Positions 32,901 through 46,366 of a stretch of DNA of 64,000 bases are shown piece by piece. Position numbers and translations under genes: made by a program. Below the pieces are notes generated by a model. That model was not told where the DNA came from, searched no databases, and worked only from the letters and a program-made list of their open reading frames with translations. The stretch comes from Doris montereyensis. Taxonomy: Eukaryota > Mollusca > Gastropoda > Nudibranchia > Dorididae. The stretch is from contig JAXRKP010001739.1 of assembly GCA_037039925.1 (NCBI GenBank), positions 32,391 to 96,390 of the forward strand, given 5' to 3'. Position 1 is the stretch's first letter, and the number at the start of each line of letters is the position of its first letter.

Positions 32901-35900
32901 CTCAGGTTTGACTAACATAGGGACTTCTTTTTTACCGTGTGTCTCCGGTTTCATTAACATGGGACCTATTTTTCACCCTCTGGCTAACAGGTTTGGCTAA
33001 CATGGGACTTCTCTTTTACCGTCTGTCTCAGATTTGGATAACACGGGATTTCTTTTTCACCGTCGGTCTCAGATTTGGCTAACATGGGACTTCTTTTTTA
33101 CCGTCTGTCTCCGATTTGGCTAACATGGGGACTTCTTTTTTATCGTTTGCCTCTGATTGGCTAACATGGAACTTCTTTTTTATCGCCTGTCTTCGATTTG
33201 GCTAAGATGGGTTTTCTTTTTCACAGTCTGTCTCCAATTTGGCTAACATGGAAATTCTTTGTCACCTTTTATCTCTCCGATTTGGCTAACATGGGACTTC
33301 TTTTTTACTGTCTGTCTCCGATTTCGTTAACATAGAACTTCTTTTTCAAAGTCTGTCTCAGATGTGGCTAACATGGAACTTCTTTTTTACCGTCTGTCTC
33401 CAATATGGGATTTGCTGTCTCAGAACATGGGACTTATTTTTCACCATTTTTCTCAGATTTGGTTAACATAGGACTATTTTTTTCCGTCTGTCTCCGATTT
33501 GGCTAACATGGGACTTCTTTTTTTACCGTCTGTCTCTGATTGGCTAACATCGAACTTCTTTTTCATCGTCTGTCTCTGATTGGCTAACATGGAACTTCTT
33601 TTTTACCGCCTGTCTCCGATGTGGCTAACAGGGACTTCTTTTTCACAGTCTGTCTCCGATTTGGCTAACATGGAACTTCTTTGTCACCGTCTGTCTCAGA
33701 TTTGACTAACATAGGACTTCTTTACCGTCTGTCTCCGATTTACCTAACATGGACTTCTTTTTTACCGCCTGTCTCCTATTTCGCTAACATAGGACTTTTT
33801 AACTCTGTCTCCGATTTGGTTTACATAGAACTTCTTTTTCAAAGTCTGTCTCCGATTTGACTAACATGGGACTTCATTTTTACCGTCTGTCTCCGATTTG
33901 GCTAACATGAACTTCTTTACTGTCTGCCTCAGGTTTGGCTAACATGGGACTTCTTTTTTACCGTGTGTCTCAGGTTTGGCTAGCATGGGACTTCTTTTTC
34001 ACGGCCTGTCTCAGGTTTGGTTAACATAGGACTTCTTTTTTACTGTCTCTCTCCGATTTGGCTAACATAGTACTTCTTTTGTACCGTCTGTCTCCTTGGC
34101 TAACATGGGACTTCTTTCTCGCAGTCTGTCTCAGATTTGGCTAACATGGACTTCTTTTTTAACGTCTGTCTCCGATTTGGCTAACATGGGACTTCTTTTT
34201 TACCGCCTGTCTCCTATTTCGCTAACATAGGACTTCTTTTTTAACTGTGTCTCCGATTTGGTTAACATGGAACTTCTTTGTCACTGTCTGTCTCAGATTT
34301 GGCTAACATGGAACTTCTTTTTTACCGTCTGTCTCAGATTTGGCTAACATAGGACTTCTTTTTTACCGTCTGTCTCCGATTTGGCTAACATGGATTTATT
34401 TTTCACAGTTTTTCTCAGATTTGGTTAACATAGGACTATTTTTTTCCGTCTGTTTCCGATTTGGCTAATATGGGACTTCTTTATTACTGTCTGTCTCTGA
34501 TTGGCTAACATGGAACTTATTTTTACCGTCTGTCTCTGATTGGCTAACATGGAACTTCTTTTTTACCGCCTGTCTCCGATTTGGCTAATAGGGACTTCTT
34601 TTTGAGAGTTTGTCTCAGATTTGGCTCACATGGGACTTCTTTTTCACCGTCTGTCTCCAATTTTGCTAACATGGGGATTTTTTCACCGTCTATCTCCGAT
34701 TTGGCAAACAAGGGATGGGTTTTTTACCGTCTGTCTCAGATTTGGCTAGCATGGGACTTCGTTTTTACTGTCTGTCTCCGATTTGGCTAACAGAGGACTT
34801 CTTTTTCATCGTCTGTCTCAGATTTGGCTAACATGGAACTTCTTTTTCACCGTCAGTCTCCGATTTGACTAACATGGGACTTTTTTGTTACCGTCTGTCT
34901 CCAATTTGGTTAACATGGGAATTCTTTTTCACCGTCTTTCTCCAATTTGGCTAACATAGGACTTCTTTTTTAGCGTCTGTCTCCCATTTGGCTAACATAA
35001 GTTTTTTTACCGTCTGTCACCGATTTGGCTAACATGGGACTTCTTTTTTTACCGTCTGTCTCTGATTTGGCTAACATAGGACTTTTTTTACCGTCTGTCT
35101 CCGATTTGGCTAACATGGGACTTCTTTTTTACCGTCTGTCTCCGATTTGGCTAACATGGGACTTCTTTTTTACCGTCTGTCTCTGATTGGCTAACATAGA
35201 ACTTCTTTTTTACCGCCTCTCTGTCTCTGATTGACCAACATGGAACTTCTTTTTTACCGCCTGTCTCCGATTTGGATTCTAAGATGGGATTTCTATTTTA
35301 CAGTCTGTCTCCGATTTGGAACTTCTAACATGGAACTCTTTTTTTTTCACCATGGACTGTCTCTGATTTGGCTAACATGGGACTTCTTTTTCACAGTCTG
35401 TCTCCGATTTGGCTAACATGGAACTTTTTTTCACCGTCTGTGTCCGATTTGGTTAACATGGGACTTTTTTTTTTACCGTCTGTCTCTGATTTGGCTAACA
35501 TGGGACTTCTTTTTTATTTGGCCGTCTGTCTCTGATTCGTTAACATGGAACTTTCTTTTTTACCGTCTGTCTCTGATTGGCTAACATGGAACTTCTTTTT
35601 TACGGTTTGTCTCTAATTTGGCTAACATGGAACTTCTTTTTTACCGTCTGTCTCCGATTTGGCTAACATGGAACTTTCTTTTACCGTCTGTCTCAGATTT
35701 GGCTAACATGGGACTTCTTTTTAAGTCTGTCTCCGATTTGGTTAACATGAAATTTTTTTTCAAAGTCTGTCTCAGATTTGGCTGACATGGAACTTCTTTT
35801 TTACCGTCTGTCTCAGATTTGGCTAACATGAAGACTTCTTTTTTACCGTTGTCTCCGATTTGGCTAACATAGGACTTTATTTTTTAACTTTTTCTCCGAT

Positions 35901-38900
35901 TTGGTTAACATAGAACTTCTTTTTCAAAGTCTGTCTCAGATTTGGCTAATATGGAAAATCTTTTTTACCGTCTGTCTCCGATTTGGCTAACATAGAACTT
36001 CTTTTTTAGTCGTCTGTCTCCAGGACTTCTTTTTTGTCTGCTAACATGGGACTTATTTTTCACAGTTTTTCTCAGATTCCGTCTGTCTCCGATTTGGCTG
36101 ACAGTTTGTCTCAATTTGGTTAACATTTTTTCACCGTCTTTCTCCCATTTGGCTAACATGCGACCTCTTTTTCACAATCTGTCTCCGATTTGGCTAACAT
36201 GGACTTCTTTTTTTACCGTCTGTCTCCGATTTGGCTAGCATGGGACTTCTTTTTTACGGTCTGTCTCCGATTTGGCTAACATAGGACTTCTTTTTTACCG
36301 TCTGTCTCTGGATTTGGCTAACATGGAACTTTTTTTTACCGTCTGTCTCCGATTTGGCTAACATGGGACTTCTTTTTTACCGTCTGTCTCCGATTTGGCT
36401 AACATGGGACTTTTTTTCTAACCGTCTGTCTCTGATTTGGCTAACATGGAACTTCTTTTTTTTGACCGTCTGTCTCTGATTGGCTAACATGGAACTTCTT
36501 TTTTACCGTCTGATTTGGTAGATTGTCTGTCTCTATTTGGTAACATGGAACTTCTTTTTTACCGTCTGTCTCTGATTGGCTAACATGGAACCTTCTGTCT
36601 TTTTTACAGGACTTCTTTGTCTCTGATTCTTTTCCGATTTAACATGGGACTTCTTTTTTATCGTCTGTCTCCCAGGTCTCTCAGATTTGGCTAACATGGG
36701 ACTTCTTTTTTACCGTCTGTCTCCGATTTGGCTAACATGGGACTTCTTTTTTACCGGCTGTCTCGATTTGGCTAACATAGAACTTCTTTTTCAAAGTCTG
36801 TCTCAGATTTGGCTAACATGGATGTTACTTCGTCTTTTTACCGTCTGTCTCCGATTTGGCTAACATGGGAACAGTCTGTCTCAGATTTTTAACATAGGAC
36901 TACCGTCTGTCTCCGATTTGGCTAATGGAACTTCTTTTTTATGGGACTTGGCTAACATGGGACTTTTTTACTGTCTGTCTCTGATTGGTTAACATGGAAC
37001 TTATTTTTTACCGTCTGTCCCTGATTGGCTAACATGGAACTTCTTTTTTATCGTCTGTCTCTGATTGGCTAACATGGAACTTCTTTTTTACCGTCTGTCT
37101 CCTGATTGGCTAACATGGAACTTCTTTTTTACAGTCTGTCTCAGATTTGGCTAACATGGGACTTCTTTTTCACCGTCTGTCTCCGATTTGGCTAACATGG
37201 GACTTCTTTTTCACCGACTGTCTCCGATTTGGCTAACATAGGACTTCTTTTTTGAAAACTCTGTCTCCGATTTGGCTAACATGGAACTTCTTTTTACTGT
37301 CTCTCTCTGATTGGCTAACATGGGACTTTTTTTTTACCGTCTGTCTCAGAATTGGCTAACATGGGACTTCTTGTTCACCGTTTATCTCCAGATTTGACTA
37401 ACATGTGACTTCTTTTTTACAGTCTGTTTCCGGTTTGGCTAGCATGAGACTTCTTTTTTACCGTCTGTCTCAGATTTGGCTAACATGCGACTTCTTTTTT
37501 AGTCTGTCTCAGATGTGGCTAAGATGGGAAGTTTTTTTTAGTCTGTCTCCGATTTGGCTAACATGGGACTTCTTTTTTACCGTCTGTCTCCGATTTGGCT
37601 AACATGGGACTTCTTTTTTACCGTCTGTCTCTGATTGGCTAACATGGAACTTCTTTTTTACCGTCTGTCTCTGATTGGCCAACATGGAACTTTTTTATGG
37701 TCTGTCTCTAATTGGCTCACATGAAACTTCTTTTTTACCGTCTCTCTCTGATTGGCTAACATGGAACTTCTTTTTTACCGTCTGTCTCAGATTTGGCTAA
37801 CTTGGGACTTCTTTTTCACAGTCTGTCTCCGATTTGGCTAGCATGGAACTTCTTTTTCACCGTCTGTCTCCGATTTCGCTAAAATGGGCCTTCTTTTTTA
37901 CGGTCTGTCTCCGATTTGGCTAAAATGGGACTTCATTTTTACCGTCTGTCTCTGATTCGCTAACATGGAACTTTTTTTTTACCGTCTGTCTCTGATTGGC
38001 CAACATGGAACTTCTTTTTTACGGTCTGTGTCTAATTGGCTAACATGGAACTTCTTTTTACCGTTTGTCTCTGATTGGCTAACATGGAACTTCTTTTTTA
38101 ACGTCTGTCTCAGATTTGGCTAACATGGGACTTCTTTTTTACCGTCTGTCTCCGATTTGGCTAACATGGGACTTCTTTTTTACCGGCTGTCTCCGATTTA
38201 GCTAACATAGGGCTTCTTTTTTGAAAACTCTGTCTCCGATTTGGCTAACACGGAACTTCTTTTTTACGGTCGCTCTCGGATTGGCTAGCATGGGACTTTT
38301 TTTACCGTCTGTCTCAGATTTGGCTAACATGGGACTTCTTGTTCACCGTTTATCTCAGATTCGGCTAACATGTGACTTCTTTTTTACAGTCTGTTTCCGG
38401 TTTGGCTAGCATGAGACTTCTTTTTTACCGTCTGTCTCAGATTTGGCTAACATGCGACTTTTTTTAGTCTGTCTCAGATGTGGCTAGATGGGACTTTTTT
38501 TACTGTCTGTCTCCGATTTGGCTCACATGGGACTTCTTTTTTACCGTCTGTCTCAGATTTGGCTAACATGGGACTTCTTTTTTACCGTCTGTTTCAGATT
38601 TGGCCAATATGGGACCTCTTTTTCACAGCTGTCTCCGGTTTGGCTAACATGGGACTTCTTTTTTACCGGCTGTCTCGATTTGGCTAACATAGGACTTCTT
38701 TTTTAACTCTGTCTCGGATTTGGTTAACATAGCACTTCTTTTTCAAAGTCTGTCTCAGATTTGGCTTACATGGAACTTCTTTTTACTGTCTGTCTCCGAT
38801 TTGGCTAACATAGAACTTCTTTTTTACCGTCTGTCTCCGATTTGGCTAACATAGGATTTATTTTTCACAGTTTTTTTCTCAGATTTGGTTAACATAGGAC

Positions 38901-41900
38901 TATTTTTTTTCCGTCTGTTTCCGATTTGGCTAATATGGGACTTCTTTATTACCGTCTGTCTCCGATTTGGCTAACATGGAACTTCTTTTTCACCATCTGT
39001 GTCCGATTTGGCTAACATGGGACTTCTTTTTACCGTCTGTCTCCGATTTGGCTAACATGGGACTTCTTTTTTACCGGCTGTCTCAGATTTGGCTAACATG
39101 GGACTTCTTGTTCACCGTTTATCTCAGATTCGGCTAACATGGGACTTCTTTTTTACAGTCTGTCTCCGGATTGGCTAGCATGAGACTTCTTTTTGACCGT
39201 CTGTCTCAGATTTGGCTAATATGCGACTTCCTTTTAGTCTGTCTCAGATGTGGCTAACATGGGACTTCTTTTTTACCGTCTGTCTCCGATTTGGCTCACG
39301 TGCGACTTCTTTTTTACCGTCTGTCTCAGATTTGGCTAATATGGGACTTCTTTTTTACCGTCTGTTTCAGATTTGGCCAATATGGGACCTCTTTTTCACA
39401 GCTCTCTCAGATTTGACTAACATGGGACTTCTTTTTTACCGTCTGTCTCCGATTTGGCTAACATGGGACTTCTTCTTTACCGTCTGTCTCCGATTTGGCT
39501 AACCTGGGACTTCTTTCTAACCGTCTGTCTCTGATTGGCTAAAATGGAACTTCTTTTTTACTGTCTGTCTCTGATTGCTTAACATGGAACTTCTTTTTTA
39601 CTGTCTGTCTGTAATAGGCTACCATGGAACTTCTTTTTTACCGTCTCTCTCTGATTGGCTAATATGGAACATCTTTTTTACCCTGTCTCCGATTTGGCTA
39701 ACATGGGACTTCTTTTTCACAGTCTGTCTCCGATTATGCTAACATGGAACTTCTTTTCACCGTCTGTCTCCGATTTTGATAACATAGGACTTCTTTTTTA
39801 CCGTTTGTCTCGATTTGGCTAACATGGAACTTCCATTTACCTTCTGTCTCTGATTTGGCTAACATGGGACTTCTTCTTCACTGTCTGTCTCAGATTTGAC
39901 TAACGTGGGACTTCTTTTTTACCAACTGTCTCAGGTTTGATTAACATGAGACTTCTTTTTCACCGTGTGTCTCCGGTTTGGCTAACATAGGACTTCTTTT
40001 TTGAAAACTCTGTCTCCGATTTGGCCAACATGGAACTTCTTTTTACGGTCTCTCTCTGATTGGCTAATATGGGACTTTTTTTACCGTTTGTCTCAGATTT
40101 GGCTAACATGGGACTTCTTGTTCACCGTTTATTTCAGATTCGGCTAACATGGGACTTCTTTTTTACCGTCTGTTTCAGATTTGGCCAATATGGGACCTCT
40201 TTTTCACAGCTGTCTCCGATTTGGCTAACATAGGACTTCTTTTTTAACTCTGTCTCCGATTTGGTTAACATAGAACTTCTTTTTCAAAGTCTGTCTCAGA
40301 TTTGGCTAACATGGAACTTCATTTTTACCGTCTGTCTCCGATTTGGCTAACATAGAACTTCTTTTTTACCGTCTGTCTCCGATTTGGCTAACATGGGATT
40401 TATTTTTCACAGTTTTTCTCAGATTTGGTTAACATAGGACTATTTTTTCCGTCTGTTTCCGATTTGGCTAATATGGGACTTCTTTATTACCGTCTGTCTC
40501 CGATTTGGCTAACATGGAACTTCTTTTTCACCGTCTGTCTCCGATTTGGCTAACATGGGACTTCTTTTTTACCGTCTGTCTTCGATTTGGCTAACATGGG
40601 ACTTCTTTTTTACCAGCTGTCTCAGATTTGGCTAACATGGGACTTCTTGTTCACCCGTTTATCTCAGATTCGGCTAACATGGGACATCTTTTTTACAGTC
40701 TGTCTCCGGATTGGCTAGCATGAGACTTCTTTTTGACCGTCTGTCTCAGATTTGGCTAACATGCGACTTCTTTTTTAGTCTGTCTCAGATGTGGCTAACA
40801 TGGGACTTCTTTTTTACCGTCTGTCTCCGATTTGGCTCACATGGGACTTCTTTTTTACCGTCTGTCTCAGATTTGGCTAATATGGGACTTCTTTTTTACC
40901 GTCTGTTTCAGATTTGGCCAATATGGGACCTCTTTTTCACAGCTGTCTCAGATTTGACTAACATGGGACTTCTTTTTTACCGTCTGTCTCCGATTTGGCT
41001 AACATGGGACTTCTTCTTTACCGTCTGTCTCCGATTTGGCTAACATGGGACTTCTTTCTAACCGTCTGTCTCTGATTGGCTAAAATGGAACTTCTTTTTG
41101 CTGTCTGTCTCTGATTGGTTAACATGGAACTTGTTTTTACTGTCTGTCTGTAATTGGCTACCATGGAACTTCTTTTTTACCGTCTCTCTCTGATTGGCTA
41201 ATATGGAACATCTTTTTTACCGTCTGTCTCCGATTTGGCTAACATGGGACTTCTTTTTCACAGTCTGTCTCCGATTATGCTAACATGGAACTTCTTTTTC
41301 ACCGTCTGTCTCCGATTTTGATAACATAGGACTTCTTTTTTACCGTCTGTCTCCGATTTGGCTAACATGGAACTTCCATTTACATTCTGTCTCGATTTGG
41401 CTAACATGGGACTTCTTCTTCACTGTCTGTCTCAGATTTGACTAACGTGGGACTTCTTTTTTACCATCTGTCTCAGGTTTGATTAACATGGGACTTCTTT
41501 TTTACCGTGTGTCTCGGTTTGATTAACATGGGACCTCTTTTTCAACCTCTGTCTCAGGTTTGGCTAGCATGGGACTTATTTTTTACCGTCTGTATCAGAT
41601 CTTGTTAACATGGGACTTCTTTTTCACCGTCGGTCTCGGATTTGGCTAACATGGGACTTCTTTTTTACAGTCTGTCTCGATTTGGCTAACATGGGACTTA
41701 ATTTTCACCGTTTGTCTCAGATTTAACTAACATAGGACTTCTTTTTTACCGTCTGTCTCCGATTTGGCTAACATGGGACTTTTTTTATCGTCTGCCTCTG
41801 ATTGTCTAACATGGAACTTCTTTTTTATCGCCTGTCTTCGATTTGGCTAAGATGGGATTTCTTTTTCACAGTCTGTCTCCAATTTGGCTAACATGGAACT

Positions 41901-43570
41901 TCTTTGTCACCTTCTCTCTCCGATTTGGCTAACATGGGACTTCTTTTTTTACGGTCTGTCTCTGATTTCGTTAGCATAGGACTTCTTTTTTACCGCCTCT
42001 CTCCGATTTTGCTAACATAGGACTTCTTTTTTAACTCTGTCTCCGATTTGGTTAACATAGAACTTCTTTTTCAAAGTCTGTCTCAGATTTGGCTAACATG
42101 GAACTTCTTTTTCACCGTCTGTATCCAATTTGACTAACATGGGACTTCGTTTTTACCGTCTCTCAGATTTGGGTAACATGGAACTTCTTTTTCACCGTCT
42201 GTCTACGATTTCACTAACATGGGACTTCATTTTTACCGTGTGTCTGAGGTTCGATTAAGATGGGACTTCTTTTCACGCTCTGTCTCAGGTTTGGCTAACA
42301 TGGGACTTCTTTTTTACCGTCTGTCTCAGATTTGGTTAACATGGGACGTCTTTTTCAGCGTCATTCTCGGATTTGGCTAACATGGTACTTCTTTTCTATC
42401 GTCTGTCTCCGATTTGGCTAACATGGGACTTATTTTTCACCATTTTTCTCAGATTTGGTTAACATAGGACTATTTTTTTCCGTCTGTCTCCGATTTGGCT
42501 AACATGGGACTTCTTTATTACCGTCTGTCTCTGATTGGCTAACATGGAACTTCTTTATTACCGCCTGTCTCCGATGTGGCTAACAGGGACTTTTTTCATA
42601 GTCTGTCTCCGATTTGGCTAGCATGGAACTTATTTTTCACCGTCTGTCTCCGATTTGAGTAACATGGGACTTCTTATTTACCGTCCTTCTCCGATTTGGC
42701 TAACATAGGACTTTCTTTTTTACAGTCTGTCTCCGATTTGGCTAACATAGAAACAGTCTGTCTCGATTTGGCTAACATAGGACTTCTTTTTTTACCGCCT
42801 GTCTCCTATTTCGCTAACATAGGACTTTTTTTTAACTCTGTCTCCGATTTGGTTTTACATAGGACTTCTTTTCAAAGTCTGTCTCCGATTTGACTAACAT
42901 GGGACTTCATTTTTACCATCTGTCTCCGATTTGGCTAGCATGGAACTTCTTTTTTACTGTCTGTCTCGGATTTGGCTAACATGGACTTCTTTTTCACCGT
43001 CTGTCTCAGGTTTGGCTAACATGGGACTTCTTTTTTACCGTGTGTCTCAGGTTTGGCTAACATGGGACTTCTTTTTCACGGCCTGTCTCAGGTTTGGCTA
43101 ACATAGGACTTCTTTTACTGTCTCTCTCGATTTGGCTAACATCGGACTTCTTTTACCGTCTGTCTCCGATTTGGCTAACATGGGACTTCTTTTTCACCCT
43201 CTGTCTCCGATTTGCCTAACATGGTACTTCTTTTTTACCGTCTGTCTCCGGTTTGGCTAACATGCGACCTCTTTTTCACAGTTTGTCTCAGATTTGGCTA
43301 ACATGGGACTTCTTTTTTACCATCTGTCTCCAATTTGGCTAGCATGGGACTTCTTTTTTACGGTGTGTCTCCGATTTGGCTAACATAGGACATTTTTTTT
43401 TACTGTCTGTCTCCGATTCGGCTCACATGGGACTTCTTTTTACCGTCTGTCTCCGAGTTGGCTAACATGGGACTTCTTTTTTTACCATCTGTCTCTGACC
43501 TGGCTAACATGGGACTTCTTTCTAACCGTCTGTCTCTGATTGGCTAACATGGAACTTCTTTTTGACCGCT
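26935..43570. repeat. 16.6-kb satellite, 41-bp unit, about 400 copies
   Basis: Core CGATTTGGCTAACATGGGAC, followed by TTC, a run of about six T, and ACCGTCTGTCT. A frequent second type is 40 bp with CTGATTGGCTAACATGGAAC. Further variants carry CAGATTTGG, AATTTTGCTAAC, GGTTTGATTAAC or TTTTTCTCAGATTTGGTTAA. Sets of variants recur in the same order at several places (for example around 31500, 34400, 38870 and 40400), which shows higher-order repeats of irregular length. Open frames such as FFFTVCLRFG repeats are artefacts. Array edges and copy number are estimates. Confidence 0.98.
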
Positions 43571-43574
43571 GAAT

Positions 43575-43842
43575 AAAAGAAGTGAAAAAATATTTTTCTT
43601 ATGTTCGCTCAAGTCAACTGTGACATATCACTCTGTCAATTCCTTGTATGAACTTCATAGTCAAGTTTGATATTATTTCCTGTAAGCTCATTTATTACTG
43701 GTTATTTTGACATGTAACACTTTATACTTCTGAGCTGTAATAATGGCAGTAGGGCAAATTCAAAAAGGTCACTGACTATTCGTTTTCCGTGTCTTAAAGA
43801 GCCCTTCATCCAATCATTAAGTTTAGCACCGGACTGAAAGAG
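43575..43842. mobile_element. piggyBac right end, TTAA-flanked
   Basis: About 268 bp nearly identical to the right end of the larger piggyBac element at 49620-49882 (GTGACATATCACTCT, AACTTCATAGTCAAGTTTGA, CTGTAATAATGGCAGTA). It ends GGACTGAAAGAG followed by TTAA (43843-43846). Its left side is cut by the last satellite units. Confidence 0.85.
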
Positions 43843-43851
43843 TTAAGCAAA

Positions 43852-44058
43852 ATCTACCTCCCTGGTCCAGGCAGGTGGATCGACACCTAGTCCCATCGGA
43901 GATGGACTATAAAAAGGAGGTCCCATGTGCAGATCAGAACACTCTATATACCTTAAAAATCCCTTGACTGTTTACAGGGCAGTCTAGGCAAAATTTAAAA
44001 TCCTACAATAAAACACTGAGATCACCTTAGTTGTGGATGTGGGTAAATCAAATCAAAT
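43852..44058 (+). repeat. tRNA-derived SINE, family Y, copy 3, 5'-truncated
   Basis: Starts in the body (CTACCTCCCTGGTCCAGGCA), includes AAAAAGGAGGTCCCATGTGC and CCCTTGACTGTTTACAGGGC, and ends GTGGGTAAATCAAATCAAAT. It begins just after the TTAA of the piggyBac end. Confidence 0.85.
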
Positions 44059-44370
44059 TAAAAACTTTCAATGTGCGCACATTTCTTCACTCACTGTTAT
44101 CACGAATTATAAGACTATAAGACATAAAACTTCATTATCTCCAAAGAAAAGTTATTTTGCATTGCATACATATCATAACATACAATCACAGATTCTGCCA
44201 CCTGCATAATATCATCAAAGTGCTACTATAATGGCCTGAGCCAGAGCTAAGTCAAGATCAAACTTGAACCACCATGCCAACCCTGATGCAATGGCATATC
44301 ACCCCATCTTAATAAGAAGTCAATGGCACCAACATATTTTGAGTCAACATGAAATTTTCTACCTCAATGG
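44059..44370. other. unassigned sequence
   Basis: No coding or repeat feature recognised. Confidence 0.5.
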
Positions 44371-44371
44371 A

Positions 44372-44905
44372 AAAAAAAAACCTGTTATATTTCCATGCAA
44401 AAGTCAAAAATGAGACACCTGTTATATTTCCATGCAAAAGTCAGAAATGAGACACCTGTTATATTTCCATGCAAAAGTCAGAAATGAGACACCTGTTATA
44501 TTTCCATGCAAAAGTCAGAAATGAGACACCCGTTATATTTCCATGCAAAAGTCAGAAATGAGACACCTGTTATATTTCCATGCAAAAGTCAGAAATGAAA
44601 TGAGACACCTGTTATATTTCCATGCAAAAGTCCATGTTATATTTCCATGCAAAAGTCAGAAATGAGACACCTGTTATATTTCCATGCAAAAGTCAGAAAT
44701 GAGACACCTGTTATATTTCCATGCAAAAGTCAGAAATGAGACACCTGAGACAGAAATGAGACACCTGTTATATTTCCATGCAAAAGTCAGAATTGAGACA
44801 ACTGTTATATTTTCATGCAAAAGTCAGAAATGAGACACAACTGTTATATTTTCATGCAAAAGTGAGAAATGAGACAACTGTTATATTTCCATGCAAAAGT
44901 CAGAA
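44372..44905. repeat. minisatellite, 37-bp unit, about 14 copies
   Basis: Unit contains CCTGTTATATTTCCATGCAA and AAGTCAGAAATGAGACA. Very uniform. One copy is partly duplicated at 44620-44640, and the last three copies carry ACAACTG. Confidence 0.97.
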
Positions 44906-45023
44906 TCCTGACTTGAATAAACTCAATAAGAAGAATCAATTCAAATAATGAGTGACCAGATTTCTTGTGCACATCATTGAAATGAAAATGTAGACAAACA
45001 CTTCTTTAACGTTTGATTTTGGA

Positions 45024-45170
45024 TTACAGTAATAGCAGTCTAAGAACACACCCTATGGGATTATCAAAAAATCGTTGCTGGTAAGCCGACGAAATTTGAT
45101 GTAGCCAATGGTCATCCATTTCTATCTGACAAGCACGCAACAAGTCAATAAAAGTTTCCTCATTCACCAT
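45024..45170 (-). CDS. short open frame of 48 codons, unidentified
   Basis: Starts at ATG 45170 and stops at TAA 45024-45026. Composition is protein-like (MVNEETFIDLLRACQIEMDD, then HWLHQISSAYQQRFFDNPIG). It could be an independent small ORF, a remnant of a transposon gene, or an exon of the minus-strand gene to its right. I found no acceptor that keeps it in frame with exon 46177-46366, because a stop precedes the ATG. Confidence 0.3.
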   Translation of the reverse strand: MVNEETFIDLLRACQIEMDDHWLHQISSAYQQRFFDNPIGCVLRLLLL

Positions 45171-45811
45171 TAGTTAAACACACACCTTTGATTTGATTGA
45201 CAACAATTAACCTCAATTGCTTTCGTATCACATTAAGCAATAGTGAATTTAGTCTAATGTTCGTTTTGATTACGCAAAACATCATGTATCGTGACATTGT
45301 GACGCCTGGGCAGGTAGAGTAAGATTCACTGGCAATGGCCTATGCTAGACAATGACCAGTCTGCTTGACCCAGGTGGATGAAAATGGCACTTTGCCGTCT
45401 AGTAGGTAGAGAGTGTTTGTTATCAGCCCCTATTTATTACAAAAGACATCTGTCTTGACAACTTTGACAAGTGAAGTGTCTGTTAAAAATCTTGCTGTTC
45501 GCTGGTCTAGACGTGTTGTTAAGGGGCCAATTTATATATTTTCAAATCTGCGTCCCGAAAATGCATGCTGGTAGGCAGACTGTCCTGTTAGGCGGCGTGT
45601 TCTTAGACTACTACTGTATTAACAATACGGGTTTTTTTACTGTTAACGGTAAGAACCCCATGTTCTACATGTTTTCCTGCCCTAAACATCAATTCCTGAC
45701 AATTGCCAACCTTTCCAACTTCAACATGAAATATCAAACATATATTTCCGACTTTCCTGCCTTGTTGGACACCCTGTGCATATTATTGTAATGAAATTCT
45801 AGAACAAAACT
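45171..45811. other. unassigned sequence
   Basis: No supported feature. A 106-codon open frame at 45471-45791 on the plus strand has no recognisable motif, and I do not call it. Confidence 0.5.
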
Positions 45812-46150
45812 GTAGTGTTGCGAGCTTGTTATCACGATGACTTTGGGTCAAACCCCATGGTTGGCCAAGATCTTTTTTCACTACGTTGTACTCTTAGGAA
45901 AGGTACTTCTCTCTGCTTTCCTCACATGACTTAGGTGTGAATGAGTACCCAGCTGTAGGTAGAGAAAGATGTTGTCAGAGTGGTAGTACGAGGTGCCTCA
46001 CAGGCTGCAGTAGTGTATGCTCCCCAGGGAATTGAGAAGAACTTTGAATAAAATGACCTGCTGGGGGATAAATGATGTACAGCCGGTGAACCTGCGCTTG
46101 TGCGGCCGGAGATAAGGACTATAAATCGTTCTTTATCTTTTACCTTTAAA
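45812..46150 (+). repeat. tRNA-derived SINE, family Z, copy 1
   Basis: Head with GTAGTGTTGCGAG and box-B-like GGGTCAAACCCC, then ACGTTGTACTCTTAGGAAA, GTGTGAATGAGTACCC, TGTATGCTCCCCAGGG and TAAATGATGTACAGCCGGTG. The same blocks occur inverted at 51810-52135 and 60951-61255. Confidence 0.8.
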
Positions 46151-46176
46151 TGTAACTTTATTGTTAGCAATTGTAC

Positions 46177-46366
46177 CTTTAACAAGTGCAGCCATTCCAT
46201 CGCAATGTTAAACAGTTCCTGCTTGCATTTCAAGGGATCTGATGATTCGTAAAACGAATCTAGTGTCTCTAAAGCATGTTTCATAGCTTTGCTCTGATCA
46301 GCCGTGCTGGTGACTTCCAGGTCAATGGGGCAAGGAATGAAAGAAGTTTCTGCAAGACGAAGAAGT
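46177..46366 (-). CDS. minus-strand gene, exon (63 codons), unidentified protein
   Basis: Acceptor AAATTTTCAG, donor GTACAA (minus strand). The first base completes the last codon of exon 50360-50482 (AG + A), and the exon then reads LLRLAETSFIPCPIDLEVTS, TADQSKAMKHALETLDSFYE and SSDPLKCKQELFNIAMEWLH with LLK, ending on a codon boundary. The sequence is alpha-helical in character with no motif I recognise. The next exon should be at lower coordinates; none was found before the SINE that starts about 27 bp after the donor. Confidence 0.8.

Noticed and set aside
28737..42893. Many frames of 60 to 150 codons with SQIWLTWDFFFTVCLRFG-like repeats
   Set aside because: Shadow frames of the 41-bp satellite. 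They shift at each unit-length change and have no start or splice context.
45471..45791. 106-codon plus-strand open frame
   Set aside because: No recognisable motif, no neighbouring exon or splice signal, and its length is within chance for this base composition.
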